Positions 5,878 to 12,228 of a stretch of 14,099 nt of DNA are shown here, piece after piece (position 1 is the stretch's first letter; the number at the start of each line of letters is the position of its first letter). The notes below the pieces were generated by a model. It saw nothing but the letters and a program-made list of their open reading frames with translations, was not told the DNA's origin and ran no database searches. The DNA is from an uncultured Ruminococcus sp. (GTDB taxonomy: Bacteria; Bacillota; Clostridia; Oscillospirales; Ruminococcaceae). The stretch covers positions 1 to 14,099 of the forward strand of contig ONNL01000016.1 of NCBI GenBank assembly GCA_900319195.1, read 5' to 3'. Both the position numbers and the translations under genes were made by a program.

Positions 5878-8409
5878 TCAGAGGCTGAAGCCGGTAACTG
5901 CCTTTCTTATCGCAATGAGGTCAAAGACATTCAGCTTGCCGTCCTTTATCATGTCGGCTAATGAAGCCTGTGCTGCGGTGAGTGTTGTATCACCGAGCAG
6001 ATATTTGTCGAAGAGCACGAGGTCGGCTACTGAGAGTGTACCGTCCGCGTTTACGTCGCCGCCGAGTGCGGCAGAAGTCTTTTCCGCAGCCATTACCGCG
6101 TAGTTGATGCAGTACGCGGACTGACCGTTTGAGCCGAGAGTTACCGTCTCGCCCGACGCTATTTCCTTCTTGTAGATGTCAAAGGTCACGTCGTTGCTTG
6201 TGGTCGCCTGTGAGCCGAGCCTTGTGTAGTCCGCGAGCCATGAGGGGAGATTCTCCACACGGCTGTCAAGGCAGATGTAGAGCACCATATCGCCGCCTGC
6301 CGTGAATGTCGCAAGGTCGGTGGTACAGCTCTTTGCGTCGCATGAATTCAGCAGTATCTCAGCGCCGCTGAGCTCGTCGGGGAGCGTTGCAAGTGTGAAT
6401 GCTCTGTCTCCGAAAATCAGCGAGCCGACAGCCGCATTTTCGCCTATCGCCCAGTACGAAGGATTTGCTCCCTCGCTGACGGTGACGTTTTTGAAGAATC
6501 TGCCGTTTATCGCAACAGGCTCTTTGCCGAATACGAAGCTATCCATATTGCAGAGGTAGCCGTCGCCGCCTGTGAATTTCAGATAGAGGTTATGCTGACC
6601 GCTGAGAGTCGGTATCGTGAATGAAAAGTCCTGATAATCGCCGAATCCCGTAGTGCCCGCGAAGCTTATCTTTGCGTCGGGAGATGTGCCTATGCTGTCA
6701 AGATAGAGCTCGATAGTGCATGGATTTCCCGAGATCCTGCCCGTGAAGGACTTAGCTCCGTCACCGAAATCGACCTTGCGGTACATGGTGTAGTCGCCGT
6801 TTTCGATGAAGCCGATGTTCTGACCGCCTGTTGAGAGGTCCTCGGTCATTATGCCGCTCTGTGAAGCGCAGCTCTCAGCCTCGATAGTCTCGAATGCGGA
6901 TACGGGGTCAACAGCGTTTTCGGGCGAAGGAGTAACTACTCCTTCGGGGAATGAGTTGACCGTGAGGTCGTTTGCGTAGTATTCGATATTGTTATAGCCG
7001 AGACCGCAGTAATCGCCTGTAGCGTCAGAAGCGTCGTTCGGGTCGAGACCGCGGGCGAGCTCCCAGTCGTCAGCCATTCCGTCGTTGTCGGCATCTGTTA
7101 TCTCCTTTGTGAGAACAGCCGAGGGGTAGGTGTAGACCGTGCCGCAGGCAATGCTGTACTTGTCGAGGTCGGTGACTGTCGAGTCGTAAGCCTCAGTACC
7201 ACTGCAAGTGCCTGTGCCGTTTGCTGTCTCGTAAGCGCACTGCCTGTCGATAGCCGTCCTCTTGTCAGAGGTTATGCCGTTTCCTGCGTATGCGATTACG
7301 TGGTCGTAGGAGGAAGCTGCGCTCTCGCAGGTCGTTGCAGTCGAGACATTCTCGCCGCTGTTGCTTATCTGGAAAGCAGCAGCGCTGTACAGGTCGTCCT
7401 TGGTAATGCCTATGCTCTCCTTGACGGTAACGCCCGACCAGTTGTCATTTGTTATCGCGTGGAATGAGCCGTCCTTGTTGATAAGGCGGTTGCCCGCACA
7501 GTAGACCTTGAAATTCTGCGGACTGGTGCTGCTGTCAACGTACATCCAGTGGTAGCCGCCCGTGGTGGAGTTGCCTGCCTTGAGGGTGTTGTTGACATAG
7601 TTGAGATGACCTATCGTGCCGTATGCGGTCTGATAGCCCCAGTCGTAGATTATGTTGTTCGTGAAATCCGCAGTAGCCGTCCCCTGTACCTTTCCGCGGA
7701 AGTTACGCGAGACGTTGTGGATTATGAGGTTGTGGTCGAAGGTGAGATTTCCCTTGCCCATCATTATGCCGAAGCCGTGCAGTCCCTTTGCGTGACCGCC
7801 CCACGAGTCAGCAGGACCGAGCACGGAATACTGTACGGTGTAATTTTCGTTGTTGGAGTAGAGACCCCATTGTTCGTCGGTGGTCCAGCCCATTGAGCAG
7901 TGGTCGATTATTGAATTAGAGCCTTTTGCACCGCCCCAGGCGTCGTTGCCCGAGCTTGTGGAGGCATACGGACCGGGACGTGAGCTGATATAGCGGCAGA
8001 TGATGTTGTCGCCGCTCATGCCCATTTTGTAGTTCTTCAGCGTGATGCCCGAGCCGCCGGGAGCTGTCTGACCGAGAATGGTGACATTGCTCTGGCAGAG
8101 GATGTTGCCCTTGAGCTCGATGGTGCCGCTTACGTCGAAAACGACTATTCTTCCCGACTGGCTGACAGCGTCGCGGAAGGAGCCTGTGCCGCTGTCGTTG
8201 AGATTTGTTACGTGATATACGGTGCCGCCGCGTCCGCCTGTGGAATACTTGCCGCCGCCCACAGCTCCGGGGAATGCCAATACTCGACCGTCGGCAGCAG
8301 AAGCCGTTACCGTGGTATCGGTGCGTGAGGGCACAGAGGGCGCAGTGCCGTAAAACGCTGTTGTTATGCCTATCAGAAAGGCAGCGAGCTTAGCTGATCT
8401 TCTTTTCAT
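5878..8409 (-). CDS. Secreted dockerin-bearing pectate lyase (PL1-like) with CBM6-like module
   Basis: An 843-residue secreted enzyme predicted to cleave polygalacturonate by beta-elimination and to attach to a cellulosome scaffold. Signal peptide about 1-38 (basic start, hydrophobic stretch, TASA before the mature end). Catalytic beta-helix about 40-430, starting AFPGAVGGGKYSTGGRGG, with the PL1-type segments IIDHCSMGWTTDEQWG (167-182) and NVSRNFRGK (232-240). Residues 437-480 form a calcium-binding linker (DADNDGMADDWE, GLDPNDASD) often seen after PL1 domains. A CBM6-like module spans about 505-628 (IEAES, ENGDYTMYRKVDFG, LYLKFTGG, NMDSFVFG). Residues about 633-775 form a beta-rich module I cannot name. 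A type I dockerin fills 784-841: loop 1 is GDVNADGTLSVAD; loop 2 (from D819) has Ile where Asn/Asp is usual. TAGGAGGT lies 7 nt before the ATG. Single-gene unit with its own promoter at 8462-8490. PL family is assigned from motifs; pectin methylation preference is not inferable. Confidence 0.92.
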   Translation of the reverse strand: MKRRSAKLAAFLIGITTAFYGTAPSVPSRTDTTVTASAADGRVLAFPGAVGGGKYSTGGRGGTVYHVTNLNDSGTGSFRDAVSQSGRIVVFDVSGTIELKGNILCQSNVTILGQTAPGGSGITLKNYKMGMSGDNIICRYISSRPGPYASTSSGNDAWGGAKGSNSIIDHCSMGWTTDEQWGLYSNNENYTVQYSVLGPADSWGGHAKGLHGFGIMMGKGNLTFDHNLIIHNVSRNFRGKVQGTATADFTNNIIYDWGYQTAYGTIGHLNYVNNTLKAGNSTTGGYHWMYVDSSTSPQNFKVYCAGNRLINKDGSFHAITNDNWSGVTVKESIGITKDDLYSAAAFQISNSGENVSTATTCESAASSYDHVIAYAGNGITSDKRTAIDRQCAYETANGTGTCSGTEAYDSTVTDLDKYSIACGTVYTYPSAVLTKEITDADNDGMADDWELARGLDPNDASDATGDYCGLGYNNIEYYANDLTVNSFPEGVVTPSPENAVDPVSAFETIEAESCASQSGIMTEDLSTGGQNIGFIENGDYTMYRKVDFGDGAKSFTGRISGNPCTIELYLDSIGTSPDAKISFAGTTGFGDYQDFSFTIPTLSGQHNLYLKFTGGDGYLCNMDSFVFGKEPVAINGRFFKNVTVSEGANPSYWAIGENAAVGSLIFGDRAFTLATLPDELSGAEILLNSCDAKSCTTDLATFTAGGDMVLYICLDSRVENLPSWLADYTRLGSQATTSNDVTFDIYKKEIASGETVTLGSNGQSAYCINYAVMAAEKTSAALGGDVNADGTLSVADLVLFDKYLLGDTTLTAAQASLADMIKDGKLNVFDLIAIRKAVTGFSL

Positions 8410-8461
8410 TACATTACCTCCTAAAATTTAAAAAATAATAAAACGCATAATTACCAATTAT

Positions 8462-8490
8462 ATTATACACTATTACACCAAAAATTTCAA
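8462..8490 (-). promoter_or_regulatory. Sigma-A-type promoter for the pectate lyase gene
   Basis: On the minus strand TTGAAA (8485-8490), a 17-nt spacer and TATAAT (8462-8467) precede the gene; the 5' UTR would be about 45 nt and AT-rich. I looked for a catabolite-response (cre) palindrome here and did not find one. Confidence 0.75.
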
Positions 8491-8624
8491 TGAATAATAG
8501 TATTTTTTATTTGCTTTTCAACGCCTCATAGTTCATATTCGGAGACGGTGATGTGTAAAATAATCTCCTTCCTCTGAAAAATAGTGAACAGAACGCATTT
8601 TCGGCTTATTTTTTGAATAAAGTA
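8491..8624. other. Divergent intergenic core, no gene seen
   Basis: The full gene-free stretch is 8410-8735 (326 nt). It holds two back-to-back promoters (8462-8490 minus, 8625-8653 plus) and a structured leader (8661-8720). The core is AT-rich. I see only weak symmetry here: GTTCA (8531-8535) facing TGAAC (8585-8589), and a TTGAAT direct repeat at 8613-8618 and 8625-8630. No open frame with a ribosome binding site was found. Confidence 0.5.
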
Positions 8625-8653
8625 TTGAATTTTTTTGCTCTTTGTGTTATACT
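8625..8653 (+). promoter_or_regulatory. Sigma-A-type promoter for the membrane protein-proBA operon
   Basis: TTGAAT (8625-8630), a 17-nt spacer and TATACT (8648-8653). It is the only clear promoter ahead of the tightly packed genes from 8736 to 12171. Confidence 0.7.
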
Positions 8654-8660
8654 GTAAGGA

Positions 8661-8720
8661 GCGGATTTTTTCTGCGATAACGGCATGGCTGTGTGCCGAA
8701 GAAGCACAGTCCCGCAGAAG
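8661..8720 (+). promoter_or_regulatory. Foldable 5' leader ahead of the small membrane protein gene
   Basis: TTCTGCG (8670-8676) pairs perfectly with CGCAGAA (8713-8719), and the enclosed segment offers GGCTGTG against CACAGTC, or CGGCA against TGCCG. The stem ends about 7 nt before the ribosome binding site TGGAG (8726-8730). It matches no riboswitch class I recognise and may be simple mRNA structure. It also argues against the in-frame ATG at 8685, which lies within this fold. Confidence 0.35.
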
Positions 8721-8735
8721 CGGTATGGAGAAACT

Positions 8736-9167
8736 ATGGAGCTTAACAATTTATTTTTGACACTTTCCCAGCAGGCACAGGTCGAGGACCCAACACTATT
8801 CCCGTTTTCGTTCAATCTTCACCTCGTTTTTGTGTGCCTCGGAGTTATTTTTTTCGTGTTCAGATTCTTAAAGCAAAGAAAGCCGTATCAGATGATAATG
8901 TCGGCGGCTATGCTCTGCTCGCTCGGGATATGGCTCTCTGAGAGCAGAAAGCTGTTCTATTTCATTGGGCTGCTCGAGCTCATCATGCTGATAGCGGCAT
9001 TCGTTACATCTATCGTCTGCAAAAAGGACGAGAATGACGAGAAGCCCGACGGCGACGGTAAGGAGTCCGATGAGGAGAAGGCTTCCGACAGCGCTGACGA
9101 TGAGGACAGCAAGGAGAGCTCTGACATGGCTGAGGACACTTATACCGACGAGGAAGAGGGAGAATAA
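8736..9167 (+). CDS. Small three-helix membrane protein with acidic C-terminal tail, function unknown
   Basis: A 143-residue protein I do not recognise. Three hydrophobic segments are visible: about 27-44, 51-68 and 73-95. The tail from about 98 to the end is strongly hydrophilic and acidic (runs of Asp, Glu, Ser, Lys; ending EEEGE), so it is probably disordered. The basic loop KQRKPY lies between helices 1 and 2; by the positive-inside rule this puts that loop in the cytoplasm, leaving the acidic tail outside, but the CKKDE segment after helix 3 pulls the other way, so topology is unclear. The ATG at 8736 is chosen because TGGAG (8726-8730) is 5 nt upstream; an in-frame ATG at 8685 has no ribosome binding site nearby. 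It is the first gene of the run, and the next start codon follows the stop by 3 nt, so it is very likely cotranscribed and translationally coupled with the dehydrogenase. Confidence 0.8.
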   Translation: MELNNLFLTLSQQAQVEDPTLFPFSFNLHLVFVCLGVIFFVFRFLKQRKPYQMIMSAAMLCSLGIWLSESRKLFYFIGLLELIMLIAAFVTSIVCKKDENDEKPDGDGKESDEEKASDSADDEDSKESSDMAEDTYTDEEEGE

Positions 9168-9170
9168 GCT

Positions 9171-10118
9171 GTGAAAATATCGGTTCTTGACTGGAGCACC
9201 GTTACAACGGGCGATATCTCCTCCGAGGCGATAGAGGCTCTCGGTGAGGTGAACTTCTTCCCGAGCACTGCTCCCGAGGATACTGTGAAAAATATCGGGG
9301 ACGCAGAGATTGTCCTCTGCAATAAGGTGCTCATTACGCGCGAGGTAATGGACGCCTGCCCGAATATCCGATATATCGGACTTTTTGCGACAGGCTTCAA
9401 CAATGTTGACATCGAAGCGGCAAGAGAAAAGGGGATAGTTGTCTGCAACGCGGGACAGTATTCCACAAATGCCGTTGCACAGCAGGTCTTTGCATACATA
9501 CTTGAAATATTCGGCAGGATAAACGAATATGACAGGGCGGTAAAAAACGGCGAATGGGTACGCTCTCCGCTGTTTTCTTATTTCCCGATACCTACGGCAG
9601 AGCTTGCAGGGAAAACGCTCTCGATAGTCGGCTACGGCTCGATAGGACGTAAGGTCGCGGAGATAGGAAATGCCTTCGGCATGAACATCGTCGTCAATAC
9701 GAGGACAGCTCCCAAGGACTGTCCGTATGAGGTCACAGACCTCGAAACAGCCGTAAAAAAGGCAGATGTGCTGACATTCCACTGTCCGCTGACAGATAAG
9801 ACGGAGAATATCATCGACCGCTCACTGCTCTCGATGATGAAGCCTGCGGCAGTCCTCATAAACACCGCTCGCGGCGGTCTTGTGAACGAGGACGAGCTTG
9901 CAGAGGCCCTCAACAGCGGCACTATCGCCTACGCCTGCCTTGACGTGCTCCGAAGGGAGCCTATGTCGCCCGATACTCCGCTGAGAAATGCAAAAAACTG
10001 CATCATCACCCCGCACATTGCGTGGTCGCCTCTCGAAACGAGGGAGCGCCTTGTGAGGATAGTCAGCGACTGCGTGAGGTCGTGGCAGAACGGCGAGATA
10101 AAGAATAAGGTCAACTGA
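9171..10118 (+). CDS. D-2-hydroxyacid dehydrogenase (glycerate dehydrogenase/hydroxypyruvate reductase type)
   Basis: An NAD(P)-dependent enzyme interconverting 2-keto acids and D-2-hydroxy acids; 315 residues, normal for the family. The nucleotide-binding motif is VGYGSIG (153-159). The catalytic triad is intact: Arg234 in NTARGGLVNE, Glu263 in RREPM and His282 in TPHIAW. At the end of the second Rossmann strand the sequence is NTRT without the Asp that normally marks NAD preference, so NADP use is possible (inference). The start is GTG at 9171, preceded by GGGAGAA. It lies 3 nt after the membrane protein gene and 9 nt before proB, so it is part of the proline operon. Best guess is hydroxypyruvate/glycerate dehydrogenase, but the substrate cannot be read from sequence; phosphoglycerate dehydrogenase is less likely because no ACT domain is present. 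Confidence 0.87.
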   Translation: MKISVLDWSTVTTGDISSEAIEALGEVNFFPSTAPEDTVKNIGDAEIVLCNKVLITREVMDACPNIRYIGLFATGFNNVDIEAAREKGIVVCNAGQYSTNAVAQQVFAYILEIFGRINEYDRAVKNGEWVRSPLFSYFPIPTAELAGKTLSIVGYGSIGRKVAEIGNAFGMNIVVNTRTAPKDCPYEVTDLETAVKKADVLTFHCPLTDKTENIIDRSLLSMMKPAAVLINTARGGLVNEDELAEALNSGTIAYACLDVLRREPMSPDTPLRNAKNCIITPHIAWSPLETRERLVRIVSDCVRSWQNGEIKNKVN

Positions 10119-10127
10119 GGTTTGAAT

Positions 10128-10922
10128 ATGAGAAATATATCGAAGAAAAAGAGGATAGTCATAAAGCTCGGAACATCGACACTTGCCCATAAGACAGGCA
10201 GGCTCAATATCCGCAGGATGACGAACCTCGTGCGTGTCATTTCCGACCTTCACAACTCCGGACGTGAGATAATCATTGTCTCGTCGGGAGCTGTCGGACT
10301 CGGTGCAGGAAAGCTCGGACTTCCTGAAAAGCCGAGGGATACACGTACAAAACAGGCAGTTGCGGCTATCGGTCAGTGCGAGCTCATGCACGTATATGAC
10401 GATATGTTTGCGAAATACAGCGTCACCGTGGCGCAAATACTGCTGACAAAGGCTATAATCAGCAACCCGAGTCACTGCGAGAACTTCAAGAATACGGTCG
10501 AGCAGCTCGTGGCTATGGGTGTTATCCCGATAATCAACGAGAACGACACAATTGCCATTGATGAGCTGGAGCTTGAGATAGGCGAGAATGACTCGCTCTC
10601 GGCACTGGTCGCACAGCTTTCGGGTGCCGACCTGCTGCTCATACTCTCGGACATCGACTGTCTCTATGATGACGACCCGCACACTAATCCCGATGCAAAG
10701 CCGATAAGAGTCGTGAAGGAGATAACTCAGAAGATAGAGTCGGTCGCAGGCGGAGCAGGCTCAGGTCTCGGCACGGGCGGTATGTCCACGAAGATAAATG
10801 CCGCAAGGATAGCCGCTGATGCAGGCATTGACATGGTGATAATGAACGGACGTGACCCCGAGCTTCTTTATGATGTCTTTGAGGACAAGGAGATCGGCAC
10901 GATATTTGAATTTATGAGGTGA
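10128..10922 (+). CDS. proB: Glutamate 5-kinase, short form without PUA domain
   Basis: Phosphorylates L-glutamate to gamma-glutamyl phosphate, the first step of proline synthesis. The 264 residues cover only the amino-acid-kinase domain: VIKLGTSTLAHKTGRLN at the start, VSSGAVGLGAGKLGL, the glutamate-binding NENDTIAIDE with GENDSLSALVA, LSDIDCLYDDDP, and GTGGMSTKINAARIAADAGI. The C-terminal PUA domain found in the E. coli enzyme (367 residues) is absent, as in several other bacteria. The ATG at 10128 is preferred because GAGG (10117-10120) lies 7 nt upstream; an in-frame TTG at 10122 is too close to it. proA starts 4 nt after its stop, and the two products are known to act together because gamma-glutamyl phosphate is unstable. 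Confidence 0.95.
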   Translation: MRNISKKKRIVIKLGTSTLAHKTGRLNIRRMTNLVRVISDLHNSGREIIIVSSGAVGLGAGKLGLPEKPRDTRTKQAVAAIGQCELMHVYDDMFAKYSVTVAQILLTKAIISNPSHCENFKNTVEQLVAMGVIPIINENDTIAIDELELEIGENDSLSALVAQLSGADLLLILSDIDCLYDDDPHTNPDAKPIRVVKEITQKIESVAGGAGSGLGTGGMSTKINAARIAADAGIDMVIMNGRDPELLYDVFEDKEIGTIFEFMR

Positions 10923-10926
10923 GGAT

Positions 10927-12171
10927 ATGAGCTATACTGAAGAACTGGGAAGGAATGCGAAAGTCGTTGAGCTGAAAATAGCGGCTTCGGGCACTAAGAT
11001 AAAAAATGACGCACTTGCGGCTGTTGCAAAGGCTCTCCGCGAAAACAGGGAGAGGATAATCAGCAAAAACGCAATGGACCTCAAGGCTGCTGCCGAGAAC
11101 GGAATGTCCGAGGCAATGCTGGACAGGCTCCGTCTTGACGATGCTCGCATAGAGGGCATGGCACAGGGCGTTGACAAGCTTATCGAGCTGACTGACCCTG
11201 TGGGAGAGGTCATTGAAGGCTTCATGCGTCCCAACGGTCTGAAGATAGAAAAGACCCGTGTTCCGCTCGGAGTTATCGGGATAATCTACGAATCACGCCC
11301 GAATGTCACTGTTGATGCGGCGGCTCTCTGCCTTAAATCAGGCAATGTCGTCATATTGAAGGGCGGCAAGGAAGCATTAAATTCCAACATCTGCCTCGGT
11401 GACATCATGAGGGAGGCTGTTGAGAGCGTGGGACTTCCTGCGGACATCATTCAGGTCGTGAACAACACCTCGCGTGAGACTACAAACGAGCTCATGCGTC
11501 TTAACGGCTATGTTGACCTGCTTATCCCGAGGGGAAGCGCAAGGCTCATCAACGCTGTTGTGCAGAATGCCACAGTTCCCGTAATACAGACTGGTGCGGG
11601 CAACTGCCACGTATATGTTGACAGCTCTGCCGAGCTTGAAATGGCAGTGGATATAACCGACAACAGCAAGACTCAGAGACCGTCCGTGTGCAATTCTATC
11701 GAGAGCCTTCTCGTGCACAAGGACATCGCGGATAAGTTCCTGCCGATGATAGCAGAGCGCTTTAAGTCGCATAACGTGAAGATATACGGCTGCGACAGGA
11801 CAATGGCTGTTCTGAGCGAGGCTGAAAAGGCTACCGAGGCCGAATATGCGACGGAGTTCAACGACTACGTTATCGCTGTAAAGGTCGTAGATTCGATAGA
11901 TGAGGCAATTGCTCACATCAGAAGATATAGCACAAAGCACTCGGAGTGTATAGTTACAAGCTCGCTTGAAAATGCACAGAAATTCCAGCGCGAAGTCGAT
12001 GCGGCTGCGGTATATGTCAACGCTTCAACGCGATTCACCGACGGCGGCGAGTTCGGATTTGGCGCAGAGATAGGAATTTCAACTCAGAAGCTCCACGCAA
12101 GAGGACCTATGGGACTCCGCGAGCTCACTACGGTAAAATATCTGATAAACGGAAACGGTCAGATTAGATAA
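10927..12171 (+). CDS. proA: Gamma-glutamyl phosphate reductase (glutamate-5-semialdehyde dehydrogenase)
   Basis: Reduces gamma-glutamyl phosphate with NADPH to glutamate 5-semialdehyde, which cyclises to pyrroline-5-carboxylate. The 414 residues match the family length. Recognisable segments are the N-terminal helical region with RENRERIISKNAMDL, PLGVIGIIYESRPNVT, CLKSGNVVILKGGKEA, and KTQRPSVCNSIESLLVH carrying the catalytic Cys255, followed by FTDGGEFGFGAEIGIST and LTTVKYLINGNGQIR at the C terminus. The ATG at 10927 has a GGTGAGGA ribosome binding site overlapping the proB stop, so proB and proA are translationally coupled. proC, needed for the last step to proline, is not in the window. 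Confidence 0.96.
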   Translation: MSYTEELGRNAKVVELKIAASGTKIKNDALAAVAKALRENRERIISKNAMDLKAAAENGMSEAMLDRLRLDDARIEGMAQGVDKLIELTDPVGEVIEGFMRPNGLKIEKTRVPLGVIGIIYESRPNVTVDAAALCLKSGNVVILKGGKEALNSNICLGDIMREAVESVGLPADIIQVVNNTSRETTNELMRLNGYVDLLIPRGSARLINAVVQNATVPVIQTGAGNCHVYVDSSAELEMAVDITDNSKTQRPSVCNSIESLLVHKDIADKFLPMIAERFKSHNVKIYGCDRTMAVLSEAEKATEAEYATEFNDYVIAVKVVDSIDEAIAHIRRYSTKHSECIVTSSLENAQKFQREVDAAAVYVNASTRFTDGGEFGFGAEIGISTQKLHARGPMGLRELTTVKYLINGNGQIR

Positions 12172-12228
12172 TTTTATTTTGGACACTGCCGCTTTTGCGC
12201 GGTGCCGACTGAAATCTCAGGAGGAAAA
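12172..12228 (+). other. proA-rod protein gap with a hairpin but no terminator tail
   Basis: A stem with a bulged C can form at 12184-12204 (CACTGCCGC, TTTT loop, GCGCGGTG). It is not followed by a T-run, so it is unlikely to terminate transcription; it may sit in the leader of the next gene. No clear promoter hexamers are visible, so the next gene may be transcribed from the proline operon. Confidence 0.4.

Noticed and set aside
8462..8530. Catabolite-repression (cre) site near the pectate lyase promoter
   Set aside because: I compared the AT-rich segment with the cre consensus and found no segment with the central CG and matching arms.
9822..10682. A 286-codon minus-strand frame opposite the dehydrogenase and proB
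   Set aside because: It crosses two well-supported coding genes on the other strand and shows no domain or start signal.
12184..12204. Intrinsic terminator after proA
   Set aside because: The stem has a bulge and is followed by CCGACTGAAATC with no T-run; the next gene's ribosome binding site follows closely.
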